From positions 10,170,501 to 10,234,500 of the forward strand of contig OZ020517.1 of the NCBI GenBank assembly GCA_963971425.1: a stretch of 64,000 nucleotides of DNA, written 5' to 3'. The stretch comes from Bryoerythrophyllum caledonicum (Eukaryota > Streptophyta > Bryopsida > Pottiales > Pottiaceae). Position numbers and translations under genes: made by a program. The notes beneath the pieces are model-generated. The model worked only from the letters and a program-made list of their open reading frames with translations, ran no database searches and was not told the origin of the DNA. Of the stretch, positions 1-10,664 are shown in pieces; positions within the stretch are counted from its first letter, which is position 1; every line of letters begins with the position of its first letter.

Positions 1-140
1 CTAAATTGGCATTTATGCGCGCATCAGCCTTCACTGCCGAGAAGTGCACTTTTAAAATGCTAAGTGCAAAATTGCTTAATTGCGTGTTTTTATTCACGTC
101 GGCCTCCCTTTGGAGACCGGCGTTCTTTACATATTGTACC
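1..140. repeat. Terminal segment of a TIR element (family D)
   Basis: The stretch at about 88-135 (TATTCACG.CGGCCTC followed by GGAGACCGGCGTT) closely matches the right terminus of the element at 39441-40903. It has the same orientation as that right end, so it is probably the end of a copy lying mostly outside the window. No gene is visible here. Confidence 0.4.
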
Positions 141-1030
141 CGAGCATGGAAAATTTCATCTTCAAGAAATACTTGTCTCGGGATGGATTTGTCAATACAC
201 CCTAAGGTCCACCTATAGTTTTGTATGGTTTAGAAAGTTGCATAAATTTTTGTGAAAACCACATTTTTTCTCAATTTTAAATGCAATGAGAAAATAGTCC
301 ATTTTCTTTCATTACGAGTAAATTGGACTATTGAATTAATTAATTTCAATCTTAAGTCTATAAAAATTATGCTTTCTGGTGTACCTAAAATTTCATAGAA
401 ATCTAAGCACTCAATCTTCCACAAGAAGTATATATGTGATAATTTGAAAATTGTGACATGTATATAGTGGTATATGAAAATCCCTCTTATGTTCAAACCG
501 TAGATCTTCTTTTCAAAAATCTGAATATGTGTATTGGTATGCAAGTCAACAATCATATTCCTTAGTCATAAACCGAAAATGAAATCTAGGTTGGAATTGT
601 GAAGCAAAAGAACAATTGTGTATCTTGCACTTTGTGTCAAGTTTTTCATACTAATTCAATCAACCACGACCCATGCCCTCAATGAAGTCAATAGAAGAAG
701 AACTCAAAATCACAGATACCTTCGTTAGAAACACTTTCAAAGCCATAGCAATCCAACATGCCATGTCAAAATTCCTTCATAAGCAAAGATTAAAAAATAA
801 CCTACCCTTATCTAAACTTTAAGACTCACTTTAGGGAGAACTTGAAAAAAAATATAGGTATAATTAGTCTAGCCATTTCATCAAAACATAATAACCCTAA
901 TACCCTTCCACCCCCTCATTCTATTCCAATTGTAACAATGAAGCTCTTTGAGCTACATATTTGTATAGTGTTTCTCCTTGAGAGGGGGAAGTATTCCCAT
1001 ACTACCAAAATTCAGTCCATTGAGCATTAA
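141..1030. other. AT-rich non-coding stretch
   Basis: I see no recognisable host gene in this stretch. It is AT-rich, short frames are random, and codon composition is not gene-like. The only item of note is the short reading frame at 682-822, which has a relative at 40468-40629 and is listed separately. Confidence 0.5.
682..822 (+). CDS. Short ORF (46 aa) with a homologue elsewhere in the window
   Basis: The frame runs from ATG 682 to TAA 820-822. Its start (MKSIEEELKITDTF), a central block (AIAIQHAMSKFLHKQ) and its end (RLKNN) align with the 53-residue frame at 40468-40629 (MKTLEDTFKI, TIAIQHAMSILLHKR, KIENN). Both begin at matching methionines and stop shortly after the conserved block. 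The two DNA copies differ at many positions, yet the peptide block is kept. I do not recognise the family. It is most likely the last exon or C-terminal relic of a transposon protein, because the second copy sits inside a TIR element. A free-standing small protein is possible but unproven. Confidence 0.35.
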   Translation: MKSIEEELKITDTFVRNTFKAIAIQHAMSKFLHKQRLKNNLPLSKL

Positions 1031-1322
1031 TCCCTTACCGCCGAAGGTCTACACAAGACACGGGAGGATCCACAAGTATAATAGATTATGTACAACAACT
1101 AGTAGATAATGCACAACAATATCTACATGCATGGTACATTTTACATTGTCCCAACTTGACAGAAATCATTGTAGCTCTCCAATGCGCCCGGGAATTGTTC
1201 CACTTGAACTACTAACATACACGTTCTCAACCAAAAAAAAGTGCATCTATCTTATATAGGAGGAGCTATACCCTAGAAAGCACAAGAACTGACCCAAAAA
1301 CAGTCACCCTGACACTGAAGGG
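1031..1322. mobile_element. TTAA-flanked MITE, family E (copy 1)
   Basis: This is a 292-bp non-coding element bounded by TTAA at 1027-1030 and 1323-1326. Its ends read CCCTTACCGCCGAAGG (after one extra T) and CACTGAAGGG. Copies at 31877-32224 and 62858-63148 share the interior blocks TAGATAATGCACAACA, the segment near ATCATTGTAGCTCTC, and the ends. The number of internal TAGATAATGCACAAC units differs between copies. It is non-autonomous, and TTAA plus CCC ends suggest piggyBac-type mobility. Confidence 0.6.
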
Positions 1323-1689
1323 TTAATTTAGTGGTAAAACAAATAGATACTCAATTCATGCCAACCTCATTCGGAGATTAAAGCTCATCTTCTTCTTGGG
1401 TAGATTCTTGTGATATCAAATTTGAATGAATTATTTTGGATTCTTTGGTGATCGTAAGGAATAACGAGATCTTCCTTGAACACAACAAGAGAATCCCCGC
1501 GACAGAGAACCGGCTAGAGCCGGTGCCCCATGAAGAAGAAGAACAGCGAACGACCGCCAAACGAGCAGCATGCAAACACCATCACCCGCCGCGCCGGTGG
1601 CCACACCCGCACCAACACGCGAAAGGTCCTGACCGGCCACAGACGGTCGCCTCCCCGCCGCCACCGCTACGCGCCGGCCACCCGGTCAC

Positions 1690-2487
1690 CCACGAGCATC
1701 ACTTGGCCCCGAACCCTCACTCATCGCGCTCCCTTTTATTGCTCTCGCTGGTAGCTGCTCTCGACGACCTCCCCATCGCCGCCGCTCATTCCCTCGCTCC
1801 GCGCAGGGTTTGCTGGTACGTTCCTCCCCTCGACGGATGTCTTTACGGGTCTAGAACAGGCTAGTGCGTGTTTTCTGAGGTTTTGTGGTTTCGTGATGCC
1901 TAGTCTTGATTCGTTTCTCTCGCGTCGGGAAACCTAGATCAGATTCGACGATGATGCCGGTCGCGTTTTTTTTTTTCGGATGATCTCTTGTGTGCGCTTT
2001 TAGGGTAGGAGGGTTTCTAGAGATCGGTTTGTGGCTAGATGGTGTCGTGTGTTTGTGGCTGAGTGGTTGTCGTCATTTGTGATCGCCTTTGAAAATGTTT
2101 CCTTCGCTGTCTGGTTGATGTGTTGGACTTTTGGGGTACTATGTTCTAGTTGCGTGTTATCTCTTTGGGGTTCAAGCTGTTGCTTTTTTGTGTTGATTGT
2201 GGGTTTAGCTTGATGATGGGTGCTGCGATGTGTTCGTTGACTGTGTATGCGTAATCTAGGGACTGTTAGTGGGGAATGTATTTCATTAGGGAAGGTCTGC
2301 TTGGATCCATGGTGAGAAAGTTTGGATGGTCGCGGGAGCTGTCTAGATGCGGGTGTTTGAGGGAGATCAGTGTATGTGTGAGTACGGAGAGACATTGTCT
2401 TTTTGGAGGGTTCTGGAGAGGGGAATTAATGTGGGCTGATGTGTGGGGGAATGTGATGTGGTTGGCAGGAAGCGAGCAGTGTCGAAG
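1690..2487 (+). promoter_or_regulatory. Promoter and probable 5' UTR intron of the ADP/ATP carrier gene
   Basis: Composition changes sharply to GC-rich around 1500-1860. A plausible leader exon ends with donor GTACGTTCC near 1816. A good acceptor (GGTTGGCAG) ends at 2469, just before the start codon at 2488. The roughly 650-bp interval between is T/G-rich and intron-like. The open frame at 1436-1864 is proline/histidine-rich low-complexity sequence and I treat it as non-coding. No TATA box is convincing. Confidence 0.4.
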
Positions 2488-3729
2488 ATGGCCGAATCCC
2501 CAAGGTGTCCGAGTGTGGTGACGAAGATGGCCGGGTACTCGTACCTGGGGTCGCGCCTGGCGCCGAGCCGGCCGATGTACTCCGCCCCGGAGCAGAGCGT
2601 GACGCCGTTCGCGGCCGCCGCGAGGCTAGGCGCGATGCCGCGCCATACGGGGTTCAAGGCGCTGTGCCCGATCGAGCTGACGGGCGGGCGCAACCTCTCC
2701 ACGGAGGTGTTCGTGCCTGCGGCGAGCGAGAAGACGTTCTCGTCGTTCATGACGGACTTTTTGATGGGAGGCGTGTCGGCGGCGGTGTCGAAGACCGCGG
2801 CGGCCCCGATCGAGCGCGTGAAGCTGCTGATCCAGAACCAGGACGAGATGCTCAAGTCCGGCCGTCTGTCTCACCCGTACAAGGGCATCGGCGAGTGCTT
2901 CGGGCGCACGATCAAGGACGAGGGATTCGTGTCTCTGTGGCGCGGAAACCTGGCGAATGTCATCCGATACTTCCCCACGCAGGCGCTCAACTTCGCCTTC
3001 AAGGACTACTTCAAGGCCCTATTCGGGTACAAGAAGGACAAGGACGGCTACTGGAAGTGGTTCGCGGGTAACCTGGCCTCGGGAGGCGCTGCGGGAGCCT
3101 CGTCGCTCCTGTTCGTGTACTCTCTGGACTACGCGCGAACGCGCCTTGCGAACGATGCCAAGTCGTCGAAGAAGGGCGGAGGCGATAGGCAGTTCAACGG
3201 ACTTGCAGACGTGTACAAGAAGACGCTGGCCACCGACGGCATTGCGGGGCTGTACAGAGGTTTCACCATCTCGTGTGCGGGCATCATCGTGTACAGGGGT
3301 CTGTACTTCGGTATCTACGACTCGTTGAAGCCGGTGCTGCTGACTGGCAACCTTGAGGTGAGTGTTTGTCTTGACATTGTCTCTTGCTGGGAGCACAACC
3401 CGTTTGATGCTGACGATGATGCAACATTGCAGGGTAACTTTTTGGCGAGTTTCATGCTGGGATGGGGAATCACCATCGGAGCGGGTCTGGCATCGTACCC
3501 GATCGACACCGTGAGGCGTAGGATGATGATGACTTCCGGGGAGGCCGTCAAGTACAACGGGTCGATGGACGCGTTCCGGCAGATTGTGGCCAAGGAGGGC
3601 ACCAAGTCTCTCTTCAAGGGTGCGGGCGCCAACATCCTGCGCGCGGTGGCCGGAGCGGGAGTGTTGTCCGGATACGACCAGTTGCAGATCTTGCTTCTGG
3701 GCAAGGCGTACTCAGGCGGCAGCGGCTAA
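2488..3729 (+). CDS. AAC: Mitochondrial ADP/ATP carrier (adenine nucleotide translocase)
   Basis: It exchanges cytosolic ADP for matrix ATP across the inner mitochondrial membrane. Exons are 2488-3357 and 3433-3729, giving 388 aa. The intron (3358-3432, GTGAGT...TTGCAG) is 75 bp, a multiple of three, with no in-frame stop. The protein has three mitochondrial-carrier repeats with signatures PIERVK (from residue 107), SLDYARTRL and PIDTVRRR. The ADP/ATP-carrier hallmark RRRMMM is at 318-323. Residues 1 to about 88 form an extension of the type seen in plant carriers, where it is removed. I chose ATG 2488 because it is the first ATG in frame, directly after a likely UTR acceptor, and gives the plant-typical length. 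Identity is certain; the N-terminus is slightly less so. Confidence 0.96.
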   Translation: MAESPRCPSVVTKMAGYSYLGSRLAPSRPMYSAPEQSVTPFAAAARLGAMPRHTGFKALCPIELTGGRNLSTEVFVPAASEKTFSSFMTDFLMGGVSAAVSKTAAAPIERVKLLIQNQDEMLKSGRLSHPYKGIGECFGRTIKDEGFVSLWRGNLANVIRYFPTQALNFAFKDYFKALFGYKKDKDGYWKWFAGNLASGGAAGASSLLFVYSLDYARTRLANDAKSSKKGGGDRQFNGLADVYKKTLATDGIAGLYRGFTISCAGIIVYRGLYFGIYDSLKPVLLTGNLEVSVCLDIVSCWEHNPFDADDDATLQGNFLASFMLGWGITIGAGLASYPIDTVRRRMMMTSGEAVKYNGSMDAFRQIVAKEGTKSLFKGAGANILRAVAGAGVLSGYDQLQILLLGKAYSGGSG

Positions 3730-4012
3730 ACGTAGAGGATAATGATGATGAAGCGCGGCGGAATTTTTGCGGTGTCGGTAGGTTTGTGGCACCTCTGAAT
3801 AAGCTATATACTTACACAATATCTCGGGGTGTTCTGTCCTTGCTCTTATGAAATCTTTTTTTTTTGGGTATACTTTTGTGAGTCATGTTTTTAGTTTGCT
3901 TTGTGTATTGCTTTTTTTGTCAGTATATTTTTACCCGGTCTGTCGTTCTTTTGGAAAGCAAGTGTTTTAATTTGCATTTCGAGTCGGATTGTGGATTAAG
4001 TTTGTGGTTGCT
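3730..4012 (+). other. 3' flank of the ADP/ATP carrier gene
   Basis: This is T-rich sequence after the TAA stop, with no open frame. It likely holds the 3' UTR and polyadenylation region of the carrier gene. I see no canonical AATAAA close to the stop. Confidence 0.35.
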
Positions 4013-5251
4013 TCTAAAACGTCAGTTGGGATCCGTATGTATTTAACTCTGTAGAACACGAAAATGTAATAAAGTTAAGCAAGACTTGCACCTTGGGATT
4101 GAAAATTCTTCAATTAACATCTTTCATTTGGAGGTCATATCAATATGTGTTCAAATATGACACCATATAGTGACAAACAAAACTGAGTACAATTTTTACT
4201 CACTTCCATTCAAAAAATCATACCATGAGTATAGATGGGCAAAACCGAAATGTGTACAAATCAAAGTTGTAGTACATGATGTAATACACAATGCTTAAAA
4301 GTTTGAGGTGGAGTTGAAATGTGGTTTGGAAGATCTGAAATGCCAAAGTTGAGTATGCCTTCATACTCACTTTTGTTCTAGATTGGTATGAGAGCTTTCA
4401 AAATATACACAATTTGGAATGAAGCCAATTTAGTAATGTCTTTATGGTATTGTAAACTATCATCTTGAACATGTGTATGTCTTTCATCAATGGAAATCAA
4501 CCTTTGTGTGCTTGAGATAAATCTCAAAGTATTTTATGATACGAAGTCATCAAAATGCAAGTAAGTGAAATCAAAGTGGTGGATGGAAAGCTTCCATTGA
4601 TGAGCATTGTGACATCAATAAGGACAAAGAAGTAAACCATCGCATCATTCCAATATAAATAATCAAGTTTATAAAAGAGTTTATTGAATACTAAATTTCA
4701 AATACAAAATGAAATACATGCAATAATGGCCAATATTGATTCACGTTTGTCACTTATGATGTCCACTAATATTCCATGCTATCAATTCCACAGGATTATC
4801 AAATGCCATTCTCACAAGAAAACATCTATTTTTCCACAATTTGAGATTTATCTCAAGCACACAAAGGTTGATTTCCATTGATGAAAGACATACACATGTT
4901 CAAGATGATGGTTTACAATACCATAAAGACAACACTAAAGAAAATTGGCTTCATTCCAAATTGTGTATATTTTGAAAGCTCTCATACCAATCTCGAACAA
5001 AAGTGAGTATGAAGGCATACTCAACTTTGGCATTTGATATCATCCAAACCACAATTCAACTCCACCTCAAACTTTTAAGCATTGTGTATTACATCATGTA
5101 CTACAACTTTGAATTGTACACATTTCGGTTTTGCCCACCTATACTCATGGTATGATTTTTTGAATGGAAGTGAGTAAAAATTGTACTCAGTTTTATTTGT
5201 CACTGTATATGAAGAGTATTGTTGTGGCCACCATTGGCACCTTCTGACGTT
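4013..5251. mobile_element. Family A TTAA-type MITE interrupted by a foldback element
   Basis: The outer parts (about 4013-4169 and 5204-5251) match, in inverse orientation, the 226-bp family A element at 28101-28326. Shared blocks include the stretch reading ACACCTTTGGATTGAAGA in other copies and the GGTGCCA...GTGGCCAC end. The left end is degenerate (TCTAAAACGTCAGT) and the right end meets TTAA at 5252-5255. The middle is occupied by a foldback element of about 1.03 kb, listed separately. Confidence 0.6.
4170..5203. repeat. Long foldback (inverted-repeat) element
   Basis: Two arms of roughly 360 bp, about 4170-4535 and 4835-5203, are near-perfect inverted copies. They start GTGACAAACAAAACTGAGTA and end TACTCAGTTTTATTTGTCAC. 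The 300-bp centre is unpaired and AT-rich. No protein is encoded. Such a structure would fold into a long hairpin if transcribed. It lies within a family A MITE. Confidence 0.75.
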
Positions 5252-5262
5252 TTAACCCTTAA

Positions 5263-7273
5263 CCCTTAAACGATAAACGACAGAGCCTATGACCATGGCA
5301 TCAATCTAAATTTTCAATCAACTCTATGCTCTAGTTTCTCATCAAATGTAAGTGGAATTTCTTTTTTAGATTCAGAGATGAGATCATATGTCTCAAATAT
5401 GTTACAAAATCACAGATTTTTTTTGTGGAAATTTGAATTTTTTGTGATTTTCTAAAGAAAAAGTGAAGAAAATTCATATTAAATACAAATTATGCTAAAA
5501 AATTCTGAAAATTTCATCAAAGGTGGACATTATAGTGCCGAAACTTGTGGTGTAAATGAAAGTTCTGTGTTCAGCTAAAATTGGAACCACGGTATGGGTC
5601 CAAGTTTAAATTGCAATAACTTATTCAATTTTACTTATTTTTTAATTTTCAAAATGGTATGGAAACAAGACATCATTAGCTTCATTTCATTTACAAAAAA
5701 TATCATTTTGATGGCTTGAATTCAGATTTAGAGCTAAAGCTAGAAGTGTCTCAATTTTACTATATTGAGATCCGTGTCACAAGCATTTCTTTCTTAGATA
5801 AAATATGATTACCTCAATGAGGCCAGTTTCATCATCATCTAATGCTTGTACAGTACCCACCAATAAATATACGTTCATGAACGTTTCCACACTACACTGC
5901 TGCCAACTTTGACACCCTCCTGAGGGCTCGAAAAATGTCATTTTACCATGAAATTTTTGGCACAAGATCATTTCTATGTTGACAACATGTGTGCCAAATT
6001 TCAAGGCCAGAAGATGAATATAGAAAAAGATATTCCAAATTTATCAACAAGTGTAGTTGTAAGCCATTCACTATTGCCAATTTTGACACCCTCTTGAGGG
6101 CTGAAAATTTGATATTTTACCATGAAAGTTTTATCACAAGATCATCTCTATGCTCATAACATGTGTGTCAAATTTCAAAGCCATGTGATGAATACAATAA
6201 TAGATACACAAGATTGTTTCTCATAGTTACACATGTTGGTAGATTTTGAATATGGGTTTTTCTATTCATCTTCTAGCCTTGAAATTTGGCACACATGTTA
6301 TATTCATAGAGGTGATCATGTGTTAAAAAATTTATAGTAAAATAACAATTTTTCAAACCTAGGGAAGGTGCCAAAGTTGAAATGGTACCCTTGGTTGTTT
6401 CTCACAATTAGCACGTTGGTAGATTTTGAATTTTTTCTTTTCTATTGTGGATATTTTAGACTTGAAATTAAGCACACATATAATCAACATAGAGATGGTC
6501 TTATGTCCAAAATCTCATGGGAAAAAATATAAAACTCAATCCATGGGAGGGTGTCAAATTTGGCAAGAGTGAAATGTTTCTTACAACTACACATGTTGGT
6601 AGATTTCAAAAATCTTTTGCTGTGTAGGTATTCTGGCCTTAAAACTTGGCACACATGTATTTGATATTGAAATGGTTTCATGCCGAAAATTTCATGCGCA
6701 AAAACAAAAGATTTAATCCTTGGGAGTGTGTCAAAGTTGGCCAGGAGTGAAATGTTTCTTACAACTACACTCACAACTACACATGTTGCTAGATTTTAAA
6801 TATGTCTCTTTGTGTGGATGTTTTAGACTTTAAACATGTAATAAACACAGAGGCGGTCCCATGCCGAAAATTACATGGGCAAAAAGAAAAAATTCAATCC
6901 TTGGGAGGGTGTCAAAGTTCGTAGCTATGAAACTTTTCTTAGTGCTACCCATGTTGGTAGATCTTGAATATCTTTCTTTTAATTCGACTTCCGACCTTGA
7001 AATTTTGCACACATGTTGTCAACGTAGAAATGATCTTGTGCCAAAAATATCATGGTGAATTGACAATTTTTCAGCCTTTAAAAGGGTGTCAAAGTTGGCA
7101 GCAGTGTAGAGTGGAAACGTACATATGCAAAATGAACGTATACTTATTGGTGGATACTGTACATACAAGGAACTCTCCTTAAAAAAAATGGATGAAATTT
7201 TTTTGTTTACGTTGATTATCATCCAACAATATCATCCGATAAGCCAATTTTTGGTTGCTTTGCCGTTTAAGGG
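5263..7273. mobile_element. 2.0-kb TTAA-flanked element with internal repeat modules
   Basis: TTAA lies at 5259-5262 and 7274-7277, and the ends are CCCTTAAACGATAAACG and its near-complement GCCGTTTAAGGG. Inside, at about 5880-7110, a module of about 165 bp recurs (GACACCCTC, ATTTTACCATGAAA, ACAAGATCAT, CATGTGTGCCAAATTTCAAGG). About two copies run in one direction, followed by about five in the other. There is no convincing coding sequence. Two more copies of the module lie at 62540-62830. It reads as a non-autonomous element built from subterminal repeats. Confidence 0.6.
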
Positions 7274-7277
7274 TTAA

Positions 7278-8188
7278 GTGTTGGGGCGACCAAAATCTCG
7301 TTGATGTATGAATTTAAAACACCTAGGGATGAGAAATAATAGTTTTCATCCAATTTTGTGTGTAGATGTTGTCAATGAGTGTCTCCACCACATGCACTTT
7401 AGAAACCCGTCGTAAGGGTGTGCAATTTTTGTCACTAGCAGAGGGCATAATAAAAATGGGTGCAATGGCTTTGCAAGCTAGATGCTTGAAAGAAATTTTT
7501 TATAGTTGTGCAACACTTTTTTTAGCAGACTGTGTGTTGGAATGAGGAATGAGTTGAATTTAAGAGCACTATATTTCGGTCATGGGCTGGCTGCCCTATC
7601 AGAAGAGGGCACTTCCCCATGGTGGGACCATTCACATTGATCGATTACATCAGCACATTGTCACCAGGTCAAAACTCACTCTTTCTATATATGCACAGCC
7701 CAGGTGGTGAGTTTTGAAGAACATTGGAAAACGTCGTCAGTTTAGGGTGCACTAGCAATTGACAATGCAAGGCGCACTGCTCCACAAACTTGCACATCTA
7801 GGACATTGACTAATCATGTGATGGAGATTTCATCACAAGCACAGATATGAAATGATTATGTCAAGCAACTCTAGAATAATGCAAATATGGAATATGAACT
7901 GGAGACCACAATGATCAAACTTGAAACAACACAATTATCGCCTAGAGCAACAAAGTGGAGACCCATGTGTTTGTGCAAGCACATACATAAAACAACACAT
8001 TCAAGTTGCGGTTACCACCTAGAACAACAGAATGGGGACCCATATAATCATGCATGCACGGACATGAAACCACACATCCAGGTTTCAACTTTCATCTGGA
8101 ACAACAAAGTGACGACCCATGTTATCATGCAGGCACAGACATCAAACAACATTCTTCGACTAGCAAGCTCCGAATTTAGAAAGTATAG
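7278..8188. repeat. Non-coding stretch with a 75-bp tandem repeat
   Basis: No gene is evident from 7278 to 7900. From about 7930 to 8160 a unit of about 75 bp occurs three times with drift. Recognisable blocks are GAACAACAAAGTG, GACCCATGT, GCA.GCACAGACAT and AAACAACACAT. The array borders the coding-like remnant that follows. Confidence 0.5.
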
Positions 8189-8575
8189 TGTACTTACCTC
8201 AATGCAACTCTCAATCCCTCCGCAAAGCACCACGTCTTGGAGAAGTACGTCAAGTGCTTCAATGTGTCTGCGGAGAGCGTATACAACACACGCGTGCGCC
8301 CAACGTAGAACGTCAAGTCCGTCAAGGGCGGTTGCTCCGTCAGAATTCTTCATCCGCTCTCGTGCATGTGCTGCATCCGCGGCTGTAAGTGCAAGGTTCC
8401 ATCATCGTCGTCGCCATCATGTCCGCAGCAGCTTTGTCCAAGGCTGATAACACATTCTTCAAGCCTGATGTCTGGCCACAAAAAGGCATGCTTGCGGTTC
8501 CAACGAAGGAGAGAGGCACGGATAATTGCCATCCTCGTCGCCCTCAAATCTGCCCTCCTCGATTGCAGGTGATTT
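8189..8575 (+). pseudogene. Coding-like gene fragment, unrecognised, interrupted
   Basis: Composition turns GC-rich and codon-like. One frame (about 8200-8400) reads HHVLEKYVKCFNVSAESVYN, then a TAG at about 8313, then KSVKGGCSVRILHPL and a cysteine cluster CMCCIRGCKCK. A second frame follows from ATG 8420 (MSAAALSKADNTFFKPDVWP) to about 8567, where CTGCAG|GTGATT could be a splice donor. I recognise no family. It may be a captured or decayed gene fragment. It is bracketed by repeats and has no clear start. Confidence 0.3.
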
Positions 8576-9250
8576 TGGAATTTTGGAATAGCCCGGAACT
8601 GTCAGAGCCGGGACCCGCCACAACATCATGCATCTCCGCCCATTCCTGAATCATCGGATGTGGGATGGGCATGGCGGGCTGCGGGCTGTGGGCTGCGGGC
8701 TGCTCCGCGCCTGCACATTCATGCACAGTCCCATCTAGCTGCCCTTTCTAACCTTTCCAGGACATACTCTTATTTACAAAGCTATTTTTCTTCAATTCTT
8801 GTTGTTTCATGCTCATGGTATGAGCTCTCTATCTATTTCTTAGTATGTTTTGTACTAATGCATTTTGCTAATATGTGTCACCTTTCGTGAAACTATTTTC
8901 CTCTTTTTGAATCAACTACCCAAGTTATGCAAAATGTTGTGCCATGACTCAAATCATCAATTTCTCCTCTTGAATCCATTCTTTAAGTACTTAAGCAATT
9001 ATACTTTGTCCTTGCAAACTACCCCTTCTGTAATGCTAGCACAACCGTTATTATATTTCTACATATTCCACACGTCTACAGATCTTTACAACAATACCAC
9101 CTGTTATAGGTCCATCTATCTCATTTCATACATGGATTTAGGTCCAACGCTTAAGGGTTAAGTGTTGGATTTTGGTTTGTTGTTTTATATGTATTCAAAT
9201 TAATCGTTGATTGGGGCGAATATATTTTGGAATTGAATGATCTTGAACCT
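8576..9250. other. Intergenic stretch with a TTAA element end
   Basis: I see no gene. An isolated terminus AACGCTTAAGGGTTAA lies at 9148-9163 and is followed by GTGTTGG. The same end plus the same following bases occurs at 7263-7285, so this may be the end of a related, decayed element. Confidence 0.3.
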
Positions 9251-9264
9251 TTAGTGCTCAGTGT

Positions 9265-9645
9265 CTTGTCCTACTAAGGGAAGCCCCCCTATAACCAATA
9301 AGTTAAGGAATGTGCATATGTGGAGAGAGGAGATAATTGTATTGTAATTTTTCAATGATAGCCAATAGAATTACAATTCCAATCCAAGTGATTTCATATT
9401 TTTCTAGTGAAAATTGAATTATGAATTTTCAAACTATGTAGCCATGTTTTGTGGGTGGCTACCAATAGGTACCCCCCATAACTAAGGACCGAAAGTAAAG
9501 GTCTTGATACATAGCAAACCTCCATTTGGAGCTGAGTTGGTGGTAATGGGATGGAAGAGGGTTGGATATACCCCAATTTTATAGGCGTTGGCTATGAGCT
9601 TTGGTTGGTTAGGGGGGGGGCTAACCTTATATAAGAATGTTTTGA
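9265..9645. mobile_element. MITE family G (copy 1)
   Basis: This non-coding stretch shares long similarity with 32265-32615 and, inverted, with about 63765-63930. Shared blocks are CCAATAGAATT.CAATTC, GTGATTTCATATTTTTC, GCC.CCAATAGGTACC, AACCTCCATTTG and AATGGGATGGAAG. The ends carry imperfect inverted G/C tracts (AAGCCCCCCTATAACC and GGGGGGGCTAACCTTAT). I see no open frame of note and the class is undetermined. Confidence 0.5.
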
Positions 9646-9989
9646 AACTTTATGAATTAGAACAAAACTTTTGTACGTGATGAGACATAAGCACTTGCAT
9701 TACATTTGAGAGATTGAAGTTATGTTACCAAAATCATTTACTATATGTTTGGAATATCTTACTATATATAGCATTGTATGAAGGTAATCAATGTATTCAT
9801 AGGTATTCAATGTATTTTAGAGTTCTTGTACAAAACCAAAGATATCCTATTTAGTCCAAGACATACTCTCTGTTCACTCAAATTTCTATCTAATGTAAGA
9901 CACTTTATATGAGATGAGAGATGATGTGAAAAAATTTGTGGATTTTGACCTTGAAAGAAAATTGCAATCAGTGAAAAAAACTGTGGATT

Positions 9990-10245
9990 TGCCTATTTAC
10001 CCGGGTTGAGAGGTGCACCGAGCCATAGGCTTGCTGGAGCTTGGGACAAAACCTGCCCCTATTTTTGTATTGGAGTGGGGCCCTACTTGATCTTAGGGGG
10101 GGCCACCTAGGGCAATATGGGGCCGAAGGCCCTAATTTTGTAAAAAAGTAAACCAAAAAAAGCCTCTAGAACCCTAAACCGGGCAGGGGCAGAAAAATGG
10201 ACCCATCCAAGGCTGAGGTTTGGTGCACCACTCGACCAGGGTCAA
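9990..10245. mobile_element. GC-rich MITE with inverted ends
   Basis: The ends (TTGAGAGGTGCACC and GGTGCACCACTCGA) are inverted copies, with paired G/C-rich blocks inside (GGGGCCCTA, CTGCCCC). Interior phrases resemble those of the GC-rich MITEs at 29113-29391 and 38198-38470. There is no coding potential. I could not identify a target duplication. Confidence 0.45.
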
Positions 10246-10664
10246 TAAGGTGATCCAAAAACTGTCCCCAAACGGACACATGGTCCTCTGAGTATTAATG
10301 TACATTCAAAGATAGATATGCTCATTATTAATTCCCAAATTGATATCTATGCAAATCGAAGTAATTTACTGTCAGAACAAGTTTGTCAAAGTCAATGAAG
10401 GTCACAAAAAGATGGACAACAACATTTTGTGAAACTGGAAAAGGGGTCAGCAACTTCAAAACCCAGCTCATGTCTGGTTTCTGTCCATGATATATTTTCT
10501 GTACTAGATAATCAAAATTGCAATCAACTTAAAAGAGTTTGGCTCCTCGACAAACTCAATCTAAAGTATCGTGCCCTTCGGGCTGACCAGGGGGGCTTCT
10601 ATGCTTGGAAGAGAAGGACACGGTATTAAACCTACGATGCAGCAATAAAAATTGCCAGTGAGAA
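10246..10664. other. Intergenic stretch
   Basis: No gene, repeat or RNA is recognisable here. It lies downstream of the ABC transporter remnant and may include its former 3' UTR. Confidence 0.35.

Noticed and set aside
1436-1864. 142-codon frame, Pro/His-rich, upstream of the carrier gene.
   Set aside because: It has low-complexity composition and no domain, and overlaps a likely promoter and leader exon; neighbouring frames are equally open, as expected in GC-rich DNA.
2626-3704. Long frames in other phases over the carrier gene.
   Set aside because: They are shadows of the GC-rich AAC coding sequence, which is unambiguous in its own frame.
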